This document shows, piece by piece, positions 37,009 through 47,083 of a DNA stretch of 64,000 nucleotides. Made by a program: the position numbers and the translations under genes. Positions within the stretch are counted from its first letter, which is position 1. The number at the start of each line of letters is the position of its first letter. This DNA comes from Aquitalea sp. LB_tupeE (GTDB lineage Bacteria; Pseudomonadota; Gammaproteobacteria; Burkholderiales; Chromobacteriaceae), in NCBI RefSeq assembly GCF_013391415.1, contig NZ_JACAXB010000030.1, positions 151,473 through 215,472 on the forward strand. Direction: 5' to 3'. The notes below the pieces were generated by a model. It made no database searches, was not told the DNA's origin, and saw only the letters and a program-made list of their open reading frames with translations.

Positions 37009-38142
37009 TCAGTATTTCCACAGGCCGGCCAGGAAGGAAATGCGCACACCGGACATATGGGCCGGACAAGGCGAGATGATCTTGTAAGCCGCATGGCTGG
37101 TTTCGCGCAGCAATACCTCGGCATAGGCCGGGCCATCGGCTTTGCGCAGCGCAGCCACTTGCGGCTCGCTGGGCTTCTGTCGACGTGCCAGCACCACGGC
37201 AATTTCGTCATTGGCCAGTCTGACAAAGCTGCCGGGCGGGTAAATGCCCAGCTCGCGGATCAGCATGGTGGTGAAGGCGGCATCGAAATCCACATCCTTG
37301 CGCTGGAACAGCTGTCCCAGTGCCGTGGCCGGAAGTTGCGGCGGCCGGTAGCTGCGTGGTGCCAGCTTGGCGCAGGTGATGTCTGCCAGGTGCAGCAGAT
37401 GAGCCGGTGGCAGGATTTGCTTGCGATTCAGACCGAAGGGGTAGCCCTTGCCATGCCAGTTTTCGTGGTGAGTCTGGATCAGCGCATGCCATAAATCGTT
37501 TTCGATACCAGCTTCGCGCAAGATGGCCGAGCTGAGCAAGGGGTGTTCGTGAATGGCCGCATATTGCTCTGGCGCCAGTGCGCCCTGGTGGCGGAACAGT
37601 TCGTTTTGCAACTCCACCTGCGCAATATTCATGGTGAGTGCAGCACACAGCAGGATTTCCCGGTGATCGGCCGGCACCTTCATTTGCCGGGTAATCAGTG
37701 CCAGCAGCGCGGTGGTATGCAGGGCGTGGGCCGCCGCGTAATCCTGGAAGGGCAGGAGCAGCATCGCAGCAATCAGGCCGTCCGGATGCCGTTCGCACAG
37801 TGTCATTACCGTCTGGGCAATGCTGCGCACGCGTCCTTCCAGGCCTGGGCGGCCTAGCGCGTGCAATAGCATGCTGCGCACACGTTGCTGCAAAAAAGCG
37901 ATTTCCTCAAACAGCAGCTGGTTCTTGTAACCCTCAGCGTCGGTCTTGTCTGCTGGCTTGGGCTCTTCGGCCTGTTCGGCAAAGCCCAGTTGAATCAGCC
38001 GGTGCTTCATGTCCGGCGTCAGTACGTAATGGCCGCGCTTAAGCAGCAGAATGCCGTTCTTGGCGTAGACATCCATCGGTAATTCCTTGCCGATGGAAAT
38101 GGCGCTGGACTTCAGTTTGTCAGACAAGGAGCGATCTGGCAT
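37009..38142 (-). CDS. HD-GYP-like domain protein lacking the HD dyad (copy 2)
   Basis: A 377-aa paralogue of the downstream gene, with the same layout: GKELPMDVYAKNGILLLKRGH at about 18-38, HALHTTALLALI (139-150), ALTMNIA (168-174) in place of the HDxGK motif, HHENWHGKGYPFG (225-237), LADITCAKLAPRSYR (252-266), and a conserved C-terminal block LGIYPPGSFVRLANDEI. Both copies have lost the same catalytic dyad, so the loss predates the duplication. The ATG at 38142 is chosen over a GTG at 38196 because that GTG lies inside a perfect inverted repeat. The two genes form a likely leftward pair 126 bp apart. Confidence 0.8.
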   Translation of the reverse strand: MPDRSLSDKLKSSAISIGKELPMDVYAKNGILLLKRGHYVLTPDMKHRLIQLGFAEQAEEPKPADKTDAEGYKNQLLFEEIAFLQQRVRSMLLHALGRPGLEGRVRSIAQTVMTLCERHPDGLIAAMLLLPFQDYAAAHALHTTALLALITRQMKVPADHREILLCAALTMNIAQVELQNELFRHQGALAPEQYAAIHEHPLLSSAILREAGIENDLWHALIQTHHENWHGKGYPFGLNRKQILPPAHLLHLADITCAKLAPRSYRPPQLPATALGQLFQRKDVDFDAAFTTMLIRELGIYPPGSFVRLANDEIAVVLARRQKPSEPQVAALRKADGPAYAEVLLRETSHAAYKIISPCPAHMSGVRISFLAGLWKY

Positions 38143-38185
38143 GGCACACCATTTGGGTTGAATGGCCAAATTATATAGATAAGCC

Positions 38186-38220
38186 AACATTTCCACCGGC
38201 TAATACCTGGTGGAAATGTT
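38186..38220. terminator. perfect 12-bp inverted repeat between hrpA and the HD-GYP-like pair
   Basis: AACATTTCCACC (38186-38197) and GGTGGAAATGTT (38209-38220) are exact inverted copies around an 11-nt loop, 8 bp after the hrpA stop. There is no T-run on the minus strand. It may end hrpA transcription or act as an operator for the HD-GYP-like genes. Confidence 0.6.
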
Positions 38221-38228
38221 GATAATCA

Positions 38229-41200
38229 TCATTGTTTAGGTAGATCCTGCCAGATTTTCTGCAGCCGTTTCACCGACACTGGGTAAGGCGTTTTCAGCTC
38301 CTGGGCAAACAGGCTGACACGTAATTCTTCCAGCTGCCAGCGGAAATCCAGCAAGGCGGCGGATGGCTCGCCACGTTCCTGCTCATCAGCCAGCCGGGCT
38401 TCCCACTTGTTCCACAGCTCGCGAATTTCTGCCGTCCGCTGACCATCGCGCTGTGGATTGGCAGGCTGTTTGTCCATGCGCAGGCTCATGGCACGCATAT
38501 AGCGGGTGATATGCGACAGTTGCGCCCATGGTGTGGCTTGCAGGAAACCGGCATAAACCAGCTTGCCCAATTGTTGTTGTAGCTCACTCCCCAGCCGGTG
38601 CTTCTGCATTTTTGTATGCAGCACCATGTATTCGCTGCCGATCTGGCTCAAGTACTGCGTCACCGCCTGAATCACCGCCGGCAGGCGGGTGCGGGCGCGG
38701 TTCTTTTGCTCGTTGAAGGCCTTCTCACTGCGCGGCAGGGCGTCCTCGCCGATAAAGGCACGGTCGCAGATGCAGGCAATGGCATCGGCCAGCAGCACTT
38801 CCACATTGGCTACACTGCGCAGGTTGAGGCCAATCTGGGTCATGCCGGACAGGCCTTTGCCCAGTTGCTTCATCTGTTCTTTCAATTGCAGTTGCAACAG
38901 GCGGATCACCCCGGCGCGGTGGTGGCGTTCGGCCTCCGGCTGGGTATCGAACAGACGGATGGCCACCTTGTCCTGCTCCAGCGTCAGCGCCGGATAGCCG
39001 GTAAGCTGTTGGCGGCCACGAGCAAACTGAATGCTTTCCGGCAGCTCGCCAAAGTCCCAGCTGCTGACCTCGTCCCGTTCGAAATCGGCGCTGCTGTCGC
39101 GGAAAGTCAGCTGGGCGGCCTGGCCAAACTGCTTTTGCAGGGCAATCAGGTCGCGGCCCAGGCCGATTTCCTGTTTGCCGTCGTCGATGATGCGGAAGTT
39201 GAACAGCAGGTGTTCCGGCAGTTCCTGCTGGTTGAATGCGTCGATGTCTACCTTGACGCCGCCGGTTTCACGCAAGATAAAGCGTGCCAGCTGCGGGGCG
39301 ATGGGCTGCTGCAGGTCAGGGTTGCTGCTGAGAAAACGGGTGACGAAGTCCGGCACCGGCACGCAACAGCGGCGTATCTGCTTGGGCAGGCCCTTGATCA
39401 ACTGTTGCAGCTTGTCGCGAATCATCCCCGGCACCAGCCATTCAAACGGAGCGGGCTGCAGCCGGTTCAGGATGGCCAGTGGCACATCCATGGTGACGCC
39501 ATCCAGCGGGTGTTTGGGTTCAAAGCGGTATTTCAGCCGCAGCTTGCCGTCTTCCAGCTCCAGCCATTCCGGAAACTGGTTTTCCGTGACGTGCTGGGCG
39601 GCATGGCGCATCAGTTCGTCACGGGTCAGGTGCAGCAGCTTGGGTTCGGTTTTTTCCGCTTCCTTGCGCCAAGCTTCAAAGCTGGCGGCATCCACTACCG
39701 TGGCCGGAATGCGTTCGTGATAGAAGGCATACAGCGCTTCTTCATCCACCAGCACGTCCTGACGGCGCGCCTTGTGTTCTAGCTGCTCCACTTCGCGGAT
39801 CAGCTGCTGGTTGCGCTGGAAGAACGGTGCATTGCTGACGTAGTCCATGTTGACCAGCGCACCGCGGATGAACAGCTCACGGGCTTCTTCCGGCGCAATG
39901 CGGCCATAGCTCACCGCCCGGCGCGGAATCAGCGTCAGGCCGTACAGGGTGACGCGTTCGCTGGCCACCACTTCGCCGCGGCTCTTTTCCCAGTGCGGTT
40001 CGAAGTAGTGATACTTCACCAGATGGGGGGCCAGTTTTTCCACCCATTCCGGTTCGATCTTGGCCACGCAACGGGCGTACAGACGGGTGGTTTCCACCAG
40101 TTCGGCTGCCACCAGCCACTTGGGCTTGCTCTTTTTCAGGCCGGAACCGGGGAAAACATGGAAGCTGACACCACGTGCGCCCTGATAGTCGTCGCCTTCC
40201 AGGTTCTTCATGCCGATATTACCCACCAGGCCGGTCAGCAGCGCCTTGTGCAGGTGCTCGTAGGCCACGGCGTCCAGCTGCTGGCGCTTTTTCTGCGACA
40301 TCTGGGCATCGGGCTGCTCGGCATCGGCGTGCGCTTGTTCACGTTTGATCAGCCCCAGCTCGCTGGCAATTTCCGCCAGCTGGCCGTGCAGCTCACGCCA
40401 TTCGCGCAGACGCAGATAAGACAGGAAGTGCTCGTGGCAGGTATTCACCAGCAGGCGGTTGGACTTCTTGTGCTTGAGTGCCTCGCTGAAGAATTCCCAC
40501 AGATGCAGATAGGACAGGAAGTCGGATTTTTCATCATTGAAGCGTGCCTGGGCGCGCTCGGCGGCTTCGCGTGCTTCGAAAGGGCGCTCGCGCGGGTCCT
40601 GGATGGATAGCGCCGAGGCGATGATCAACACCTCGCGCATGCAGCCGAAGTCGCGGCCAGCCAGCAGCAGGCGGCCCACCTTCGGGTCCACCGGAATGCG
40701 CGCCAGCTCTTTGCCGATGGGGGTCAGTTCATTGCTGTCGGTGACTGCGCCCAGTTCGGTCAGCACCTGGTAGCCGTCGGCAATCAGGCGGCTGCTGGGA
40801 GCTTCCAGAAAGGGGAAGGCATCCACTCGGCCCAGACGCAGTGCGGCCATGCGCAGAATCACCGCCGCCAAGTTGGAGCGGACGATTTCCGGGTCGGTAA
40901 AGGCCGGGCGGGCGTTGAAGTCTTCTTCGCTGTACAGGCGCACGCAGATACCGGCTTCCACCCGACCGCAACGACCGGCACGCTGGCGCGCCGCCGCCTG
41001 GGAAATCTTTTCTACTTGTAGCTGCTCCACCTTGGCGCGCGGGCTGTAGCGGTTGATGCGGGCCAGGCCGGTGTCGATCACATACTTGATGCCCGGTACG
41101 GTCAGCGAGGTTTCCGCCACATTGGTGGCCAGCACAATGCGCCGTCCGCCGGATGGCTTGAAGATTTTCTGCTGGTCCTCGTTGGACAGGCGGGCAAACA

Positions 41201-42170
41201 AGGGCAGGATTTCATAACCGCGAATACCGGATTTGCGCAGCTTTTCCGCCGTTTCGCGGATTTCGCGCTCGCCCGGCAAAAACACCAACATGTCCCCCGC
41301 GCCCTGGCGTGACAGCTCGTCGGCGGCATCGACAATGGCGTCTTCCATTTCCATTTCGCGCTCGTCTTCATCGCGCTGCTTGAGCGGGCGGTAACGCACT
41401 TCCACCGGAAAGGTGCGGCCGGAGACTTCAATCACCGGTGCGCCATCAAAATGGCGGGCAAAGCGGTCGGCATCGATGGTGGCCGAGGTAATGATGATTT
41501 TCAGATCCGGGCGGCGCGGCAGCAGCTGCTTGAGAAAACCCAGCAGAAAGTCGATGTTGAGGCTGCGTTCGTGCGCCTCGTCGATGATGATGGTGTCGTA
41601 AGCTTCCAGATAACGGTCGGTCTGGGTTTCTGCCAGCATGATGCCGTCGGTCATCAGCTTGATGACGGATTTCTCCGACAACTTGTCGGTAAAGCGCACC
41701 TTGAAACCGACATGTTCGCCCAGTTGCGAGCCCAGTTCCTGCGCAATGCGGGTGGCCACCGAGCGCGCGGCCAGACGGCGGGGCTGGGTGTGGCCGATCA
41801 GCCCGTACACCCCACGGCCCAGCTCCAGGCAGATCTTGGGAATCTGCGTGGTTTTACCCGAGCCGGTTTCGCCGCAGATAATCACCACCTGATTGCCGGC
41901 AATGGCGGCCTTGATGTCATCCAGCTTCTGGTTGACCGGCAGGGCCTGGTCAAACTGCGGCCGTGGCAGGTGCTGACGGCGGGCATCGGCGCGGGCGGCC
42001 GAACGTTCCAGCAGGCTGCGAATATCATCCAGCAGCTTGTCGGCCGGCTGGTTTTTTTTCAGCCGTTCAGCCACATCATTCAGCTTGCGTCGCAGGCCGT
42101 GGCGGTCGCGCAGCAGGCAATGGGCAAGGCGGGATTTCAGTTGGGACAGTTGCTGGGCAGGGGTGGTCAT
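38229..42170 (-). CDS. hrpA: ATP-dependent RNA helicase HrpA (DEAH box)
   Basis: Large DEAH-box helicase (1313 aa; E. coli HrpA about 1300) involved in mRNA processing and rescue of stalled ribosomes. Walker A GETGSGKT is at 100-107, DEAH at 197-200, followed by SAT and the helicase C domain with QRAGRCGR, HA2 and OB-fold domains, and the long DUF3418 C-terminal region ending LRVSLFAQELKTPYPVS. The frame is intact. The ATG at 42170 has little ribosome-site support, but the N-terminus aligns with the family. It has its own promoter region downstream of a receptor terminator. Confidence 0.95.
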   Translation of the reverse strand: MTTPAQQLSQLKSRLAHCLLRDRHGLRRKLNDVAERLKKNQPADKLLDDIRSLLERSAARADARRQHLPRPQFDQALPVNQKLDDIKAAIAGNQVVIICGETGSGKTTQIPKICLELGRGVYGLIGHTQPRRLAARSVATRIAQELGSQLGEHVGFKVRFTDKLSEKSVIKLMTDGIMLAETQTDRYLEAYDTIIIDEAHERSLNIDFLLGFLKQLLPRRPDLKIIITSATIDADRFARHFDGAPVIEVSGRTFPVEVRYRPLKQRDEDEREMEMEDAIVDAADELSRQGAGDMLVFLPGEREIRETAEKLRKSGIRGYEILPLFARLSNEDQQKIFKPSGGRRIVLATNVAETSLTVPGIKYVIDTGLARINRYSPRAKVEQLQVEKISQAAARQRAGRCGRVEAGICVRLYSEEDFNARPAFTDPEIVRSNLAAVILRMAALRLGRVDAFPFLEAPSSRLIADGYQVLTELGAVTDSNELTPIGKELARIPVDPKVGRLLLAGRDFGCMREVLIIASALSIQDPRERPFEAREAAERAQARFNDEKSDFLSYLHLWEFFSEALKHKKSNRLLVNTCHEHFLSYLRLREWRELHGQLAEIASELGLIKREQAHADAEQPDAQMSQKKRQQLDAVAYEHLHKALLTGLVGNIGMKNLEGDDYQGARGVSFHVFPGSGLKKSKPKWLVAAELVETTRLYARCVAKIEPEWVEKLAPHLVKYHYFEPHWEKSRGEVVASERVTLYGLTLIPRRAVSYGRIAPEEARELFIRGALVNMDYVSNAPFFQRNQQLIREVEQLEHKARRQDVLVDEEALYAFYHERIPATVVDAASFEAWRKEAEKTEPKLLHLTRDELMRHAAQHVTENQFPEWLELEDGKLRLKYRFEPKHPLDGVTMDVPLAILNRLQPAPFEWLVPGMIRDKLQQLIKGLPKQIRRCCVPVPDFVTRFLSSNPDLQQPIAPQLARFILRETGGVKVDIDAFNQQELPEHLLFNFRIIDDGKQEIGLGRDLIALQKQFGQAAQLTFRDSSADFERDEVSSWDFGELPESIQFARGRQQLTGYPALTLEQDKVAIRLFDTQPEAERHHRAGVIRLLQLQLKEQMKQLGKGLSGMTQIGLNLRSVANVEVLLADAIACICDRAFIGEDALPRSEKAFNEQKNRARTRLPAVIQAVTQYLSQIGSEYMVLHTKMQKHRLGSELQQQLGKLVYAGFLQATPWAQLSHITRYMRAMSLRMDKQPANPQRDGQRTAEIRELWNKWEARLADEQERGEPSAALLDFRWQLEELRVSLFAQELKTPYPVSVKRLQKIWQDLPKQ

Positions 42171-42235
42171 CGGGCAAAGAGCACTGGTTTACACAAGCCT
42201 GCCAGTATAACAGAGGCCGGGCAGGCGTCTGAAAG

Positions 42236-42258
42236 CAAAAGACCGCCAAACGGCGGTC
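42236..42258 (-). terminator. terminator of the downstream-facing receptor gene
   Basis: On the minus strand, stem GACCGCC/GGCGGTC (42252-42258 and 42241-42247) followed by TTTTGCT, 25 bp after the receptor stop. Confidence 0.8.
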
Positions 42259-42283
42259 TGCGGTTGAAGTATGAGTATGGCGA

Positions 42284-43765
42284 TTAGGCCGTTACTGCTT
42301 GTTGCGCGTGGGAGGAGCGGCCCAGCTCATCCAGCAACTGGTCCAGCCGCTTGATGGCATCGGCAATGGAGCGGGTTTCGGTGGATAAGGAGCGGGTGGA
42401 CTCACCTACGGCGGTAATGTCACCGGCAAACTGGGCAAAGCCCTGGTTCTGGCTGCTTTCGGCGCGGGAGACTTCCTCCAGCAGGCTGGCCAGCTGGCGG
42501 GTTTCCTGAATGATGCCTTGCAGGTTCTGCTGTGCCTCCTGCGCATTGCTGCGCCCGGCCTGCATCTGGCTGTTACCGTCGCGCATGGCGATGATGGCCT
42601 GATTGGTGCCATCCACAATCAGCTTGATCTTGGTTTCGATATCCAGCGTGGCGTTCTGCGTGCGTTCGGCCAGCTTGCGCACCTCGTCTGCCACCACGGC
42701 AAAGCCACGTCCCATTTCGCCAGCGCGCGCGGCTTCGATGGCGGCATTGAGCGCCAGCAGATTGGTTTGGTCGGCAATGTCACGGATCAGCTGCACGATG
42801 CCGTTGACCTCGGTGCTGCGCTGGCCCAGGTCTTCCAGCTTGCTGGCGGCATGGGAGATGACTTCCCCGGCCCGGCCCAGCTGCAATACCGCCTGATCCA
42901 TCACCTGTCCGCCGCTGCTGGCGGCATTGCCCGCGGTTTGTGCCAGCCGGGTGGCGCTGTCGGACTGGGCGGCATTCTGGCTGGTGACGACCGCCATCTG
43001 CTGTGCCACCACCATCATGTCTTCGGCGCGGCTGCGCTGCTCGGCCATGGTTTGCGCCATCAGCCCGGTGCTGTCGGCAATGTCACGGCTGGCACTGGAG
43101 GCGGCACGGATAGAACGCGCCACCTGTTCCATCATTGCGCGCATGGCGCGGCTGGCCTGCTCGGAGTCGGCGCGTGCCTGTTCCAGCTTTTCCAGGCTTT
43201 TCACCTTGGCCTTGTCAAAGGCCATGGCCAGCGACAACACCACGATGGTGAGGCCGATCAGCGACTTGGCTTGCAGTTTGGGGATTTCGGCATGGTCAAT
43301 CGGCACCGGTGGCAGCGTGCCGGGGTCTGCCGACAGTAAAAAGAATAAGCCAATGGCGAGAATGGTCAACACCATCCACACCATGCCGGAGCGGCGGGTG
43401 GATACGAAAATGGCGGTAAACGGAATGGACGCAAACCACACCACGCTGGTGGACATGATGCCGCCGTTGACATACACCATCCAGCACACCATCACGAACA
43501 TGCAGCTGGTAATCAGCTCGGCACAAAAACGCAGCGCGCCGGTCAGTTTCAGCAAAAGTGGCGCCAGCAACAAGCCCAGTCCGCCCAGTGCAATGCCGGT
43601 GCCCATGGCCGGGTGATTCAACATGAAATACTCGATGGAAAACAGCGGGGCAATACAACCGGCCAGCAGGCCAACGCCAACAGTCGTGCGGGCGCCAATG
43701 GCTTGGGCGGGGGATTGGCGAATGGTTTCCGGTATGAACCAGTCGGTAACGGACTTGGCAGTCAT
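42284..43765 (-). CDS. methyl-accepting chemotaxis protein with multi-pass membrane sensor
   Basis: A 493-aa chemoreceptor. The N-terminal 190 residues hold about six hydrophobic segments with only short loops and no periplasmic ligand domain, so the signal is probably sensed in or near the membrane. No HAMP domain is evident. The signalling domain follows, with the hairpin [19 protein letters not shown] at about 330-348. The ATG has GGGAG upstream. Ligand unknown. It is monocistronic, with a terminator between it and hrpA. Confidence 0.9.
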   Translation of the reverse strand: MTAKSVTDWFIPETIRQSPAQAIGARTTVGVGLLAGCIAPLFSIEYFMLNHPAMGTGIALGGLGLLLAPLLLKLTGALRFCAELITSCMFVMVCWMVYVNGGIMSTSVVWFASIPFTAIFVSTRRSGMVWMVLTILAIGLFFLLSADPGTLPPVPIDHAEIPKLQAKSLIGLTIVVLSLAMAFDKAKVKSLEKLEQARADSEQASRAMRAMMEQVARSIRAASSASRDIADSTGLMAQTMAEQRSRAEDMMVVAQQMAVVTSQNAAQSDSATRLAQTAGNAASSGGQVMDQAVLQLGRAGEVISHAASKLEDLGQRSTEVNGIVQLIRDIADQTNLLALNAAIEAARAGEMGRGFAVVADEVRKLAERTQNATLDIETKIKLIVDGTNQAIIAMRDGNSQMQAGRSNAQEAQQNLQGIIQETRQLASLLEEVSRAESSQNQGFAQFAGDITAVGESTRSLSTETRSIADAIKRLDQLLDELGRSSHAQQAVTA

Positions 43766-44485
43766 GTGGTGAGTTCTCCCTCGTTGAGTCTTGATTTGTA
43801 AGTATTGTTTTGATTTCTACGCCCTATTTCAGGCGATTGGCTAATGTAAAACAAGTGTTTGAAATCGGCAATGGCGCTATTGGCTGAGTACGTTCCAGCT
43901 GAGCGGTCAGTCGGTGGCACTGTGTATTTTTTGCTTTGCAGGGCGCTGGCAGTGTGAGTCTTATGGCCCAGTCATCACGACTGACGAAAGAGTTTCTTGC
44001 TTTTTTTTGCAGCCAGGAAAGCAGTCAACTACAGCGGCGCATGCATTAGCTACTGCGCATGCTTCGAGATGCAGGAATGTGCCCAGCCAATGTTCGGCAG
44101 TGGCAAGGCGATGGGACGGTCAGATTTGGCTTGATACCCTGCTTATTTCGACACTAACAACAGACTGGCTTAGCGATCAGCCAGCCGGGGTGATGAGCAT
44201 GGCAGTGGCCAGTTGGCTTAAGCCTGCGCTTGCTGCTGTTGCAGACACTGCAAGTCCGGCATCAGGTGAGGGCTGCAGGCATCAGAGGGATGCAGGGTAG
44301 GACAGGCCAGTGCTGTTGCTGCGGCGGTACATTCGCCGGTCCACATGGCTGGCACATACCTTATCTGCTTTCTTTAATTACTTGAGTCTTTTGCAATTCT
44401 GCAGGTGAGTGCAAGCCCGCCTGAATAACGGCCCGGCACCCTATGATGTTCGGCCAAGTTGCGCCGGGCGTTTTTTACCACTGCT
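43766..44485. other. 720-bp gene-poor stretch
   Basis: No convincing protein gene was found. The region is less GC-rich than its surroundings and its open frames (for example a 128-codon plus-strand frame at 43914-44300) lack ribosome sites and family resemblance. It ends with a terminator-like hairpin on the plus strand (44431-44476). It may contain a small RNA or decayed sequence bordering the catabolic module. Confidence 0.5.
44431..44476 (+). terminator. orphan plus-strand terminator-like hairpin
   Basis: GCCCGGC (44431-44437) and GCCGGGC (44463-44469) flank a 25-nt loop, followed by G and six T. No plus-strand gene ends here; the adjacent gene is on the minus strand and also ends here. 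It could mark the end of an unannotated transcript. Confidence 0.45.
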
Positions 44486-45610
44486 TCAGCTTACGGTTGT
44501 CCATTGGCCGTATCTGGCGATTTGCTTTTCATCAAAGCCAAAGCCCAGTCCGGGGCTTTGGTGCAGCAGGACCCGGCCTGCCTTGTGTTCCAGTTGGCGG
44601 TCCAGCAGGCGGCGGAAGTTGAGCACCTGATCGTCCCAGAAAAATTCCACATAGCGCGCATTCGGTGTGGCGGCCACCAGCGCGGCGTGCACATCGTGGA
44701 ACCAGTGTGGGCACATTTGTACGCCGTATGCGGCAGCCATGGCGGCGATGCGTTTCCATTCGGTGATGCCGCCGCACACCGCTGCATCAGTTTGCAAAAT
44801 GGCGGCACCGCCCATGTCCAGCAGCTGTTTGTGATACCAGCGGCCGTAGCCGATTTCGGCAGTGGCAACGGGAATACGGATGAGCTTGGCCAGGCGGGCA
44901 TGGCTTTCGATGTCATCCGGGCTGAAGGGTTCTTCGATGAAATACGGATGGTATTCTTCCATCCGGCACAGGTATTCCATGGCCTGTACGGTATCTGTCC
45001 AGCCATTGTTACAGTCCAGCATCAGTTCGACGTCCGGCCCGATGGCGTCACGAGCGGCCTTGACACGTAATGCCTCTGCCTGAGGAGTTTCGCGGCCGGT
45101 TTTCATTTTTACTGCCTTGAAGCCCAGAGCGACATAGCTGGCCATTTCCTCGCCCAGGTGTCCTGCGGTTTTGCCTTCCACGTAGTAACCGCCGCTGGCG
45201 TAGGCTGGTACGCTGTGCAGTTCAACCGCGCCCAGGTATTGATGCAGTGGCAAACTGGCTGTACGGGCGTTCAGATCCCACAAGGCGATGTCCAGTGCAC
45301 TGAGTGCGCGCATGACCGTACCCATGCGGCCTTGCAGCAGTGCTTCCTGGTACATCCCTTGCCATAAGCCTTCCACCGCCAGCGACTCCTTGCCGATCAG
45401 CACCGGTGCCAGCAATTGTTCGATCGCCACCCGGAACAGCTCGCCAGCCGCATTGCCAACGTAGCAAAAGCCAATGCCTTCTGCGCCATCGCTGCTGCGT
45501 ACCCTGACCAAGCCATAGTGACGATCAACCACGGTGCGATTGGATAAGTAAGTGACGTTGTCCAGTGGTACGCGTGCCACGCAAACCTGGATGGATTGGA
45601 TGATGGGCAC
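44486..45610 (-). CDS. mandelate racemase / enolase-superfamily dehydratase or racemase
   Basis: A 374-aa enolase-superfamily enzyme that abstracts a proton alpha to a carboxylate. The mandelate-racemase set of residues is complete: K168 and K170 (VKMKTG), metal ligands D199 (MLDCNNGW), E226 (IEEPF) and E252 (TAEIGYG), and the D275/H302 dyad (QTDAAVCGG, CPHWFHD). This fits racemases and acid-sugar dehydratases. Its partner genes, an MFS carboxylate importer and an alcohol dehydrogenase, suggest catabolism of a sugar acid or hydroxy acid; the substrate is not known. The GTG at 45610 has GGAGAAG upstream. It is downstream of the MFS gene on the same strand (90 bp). Confidence 0.85.
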   Translation of the reverse strand: MPIIQSIQVCVARVPLDNVTYLSNRTVVDRHYGLVRVRSSDGAEGIGFCYVGNAAGELFRVAIEQLLAPVLIGKESLAVEGLWQGMYQEALLQGRMGTVMRALSALDIALWDLNARTASLPLHQYLGAVELHSVPAYASGGYYVEGKTAGHLGEEMASYVALGFKAVKMKTGRETPQAEALRVKAARDAIGPDVELMLDCNNGWTDTVQAMEYLCRMEEYHPYFIEEPFSPDDIESHARLAKLIRIPVATAEIGYGRWYHKQLLDMGGAAILQTDAAVCGGITEWKRIAAMAAAYGVQMCPHWFHDVHAALVAATPNARYVEFFWDDQVLNFRRLLDRQLEHKAGRVLLHQSPGLGFGFDEKQIARYGQWTTVS

Positions 45611-45700
45611 AGGCTTCTCCTCTGATGGTTAGATGGGGTGGGATGACTATGCCCCGGCTACGAGGGCCGAAAAAGGCGCGCTATTTTGTTTCAGACAACG

Positions 45701-47083
45701 TTAAATACGGGCTTTGTCAGGGCTTTGGGTCTGGCGGAGTAACAGCACAATCAAGGCGCCGGCCAAGGCCACGGCGGCTAGTCCGAAGAAGGCGGTTTCC
45801 GCCCGGCCATTGGCGGCATCGCGGATGGCAGCAATCAGCATCGGGCCGAAGGTGCCGCCCAGATTGCCCAGCGAGTTGACCCAGGCAATGCCGGCTGCGG
45901 CAGCGGTGCCAGCCAGGAAGGCGGTGGGGAGCGTCCAGAAGGTGACCATGCAGGCGGCCCAGCCAATGGTGATGAGCGTCAGCCCCAGCATGGACAGCAC
46001 CGGTGCTTGTGCCGCCAGGCCCAGGACGACCAGCCCTGTAAGTTGCAGCAGAAACCCGGTGGCACAGTGCCAGCGCCGCTCGCCTGTACGGTCGGAGCGG
46101 GCTCCCCAGTACACCATGGTGATGATGCTGGCTCCCCAGGGAATCATGCTGACCAGGCCTACTTGCAGCAGTTCTTTTTTGTCAAAGCCCAGCTCCTGAA
46201 TGATGGTGGGCATCCAGAAGCCAACGGCGTAAAAGCAGGTTTGCAAGGCAAGATAGGCCAGCGCCAGCGCCCAGACGCGGCCATCCTTGAATGCGTCGGC
46301 AATACGGTGCTTGCTCGCCAGCCCACTCTTGGCTGCATTGTCCTTGGCGATGCGCTCGCTCAGCAGTTGGCCTTCTTCTGTGGTAAGCCACTTGGCTGAC
46401 TGTGGCCCATTGGGCAGCACGGCCAGAACCATGAAGCCGATCAGTACAGAGGGCATGCCTTCCAGCAAAAACAGCCACTGCCAGCCACGCCAGCCGGCAT
46501 TGCCATCCATGTACTGCATGATGGCGCCCGATAGGGGTGAGCCCACCAGTTGCGACACGCCAACGGCAGTCATGAACAGGCCCAGCATCTTGGCTCTGCG
46601 CTGCCCCGGAAACCAATACGTCAGATAAAGGATGATGCCGGGGAAGAAACCCGCTTCGGCCGCGCCCAGCAAGAAGCGCAGTAAATAAAAGGTGAATTCG
46701 GCATCTGATAGCTGTAAGAGGGTGGCCAATGGGCCCCATTTGATGTCGCCGGTGAACATGAAGGCCGATGAAATCAGCCCCCAGGTCACCATGATGCGTG
46801 CAATCCACACTTTGGCACCGTGGCGCTCCAGCATCAGATTGCTGGGTACTTCAAAGAAGAAATAACCCCAGAAAAACACGCCTGCCCCTGCGGCGTAGAC
46901 GGCATCGCTGAATTGCAGGTCACCGGCCATTTGCAGTTTGGCAAAACCGATATTGGCCCGGTCCAGAAAGGCCACGATGTAACACAGGAACAAAAGTGGA
47001 ATGAGTTTGCGCGCGGCCTTGCGGTAGGCGCGTTCTTCCATTCCTTCTATTACCGCGATGTCAGCTGCAGCCAGTCCGGTCAT
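45701..47083 (-). CDS. MFS transporter, anion:cation symporter (ACS) family
   Basis: A 12-helix major facilitator protein (460 aa). The first helix contains LCYIVAFLDRANIGFAKLQM, the hallmark of the ACS family that imports hexonates, tartrate and other organic anions. A central charged loop lies at about 215-250. The ATG at 47083 has GAGGAGA upstream; the frame before it (61 codons) is not family-like. It is first in a two-gene operon with the enolase-superfamily enzyme and divergent from the LysR gene. It probably imports that enzyme's acid substrate. Confidence 0.88.
   Translation of the reverse strand: MTGLAAADIAVIEGMEERAYRKAARKLIPLLFLCYIVAFLDRANIGFAKLQMAGDLQFSDAVYAAGAGVFFWGYFFFEVPSNLMLERHGAKVWIARIMVTWGLISSAFMFTGDIKWGPLATLLQLSDAEFTFYLLRFLLGAAEAGFFPGIILYLTYWFPGQRRAKMLGLFMTAVGVSQLVGSPLSGAIMQYMDGNAGWRGWQWLFLLEGMPSVLIGFMVLAVLPNGPQSAKWLTTEEGQLLSERIAKDNAAKSGLASKHRIADAFKDGRVWALALAYLALQTCFYAVGFWMPTIIQELGFDKKELLQVGLVSMIPWGASIITMVYWGARSDRTGERRWHCATGFLLQLTGLVVLGLAAQAPVLSMLGLTLITIGWAACMVTFWTLPTAFLAGTAAAAGIAWVNSLGNLGGTFGPMLIAAIRDAANGRAETAFFGLAAVALAGALIVLLLRQTQSPDKARI

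Noticed and set aside
43914..44300. A 128-codon plus-strand open frame in the gene-poor stretch
   Set aside because: No ribosome site, no recognisable motif and an unusual amino-acid mix; not enough to call a gene.
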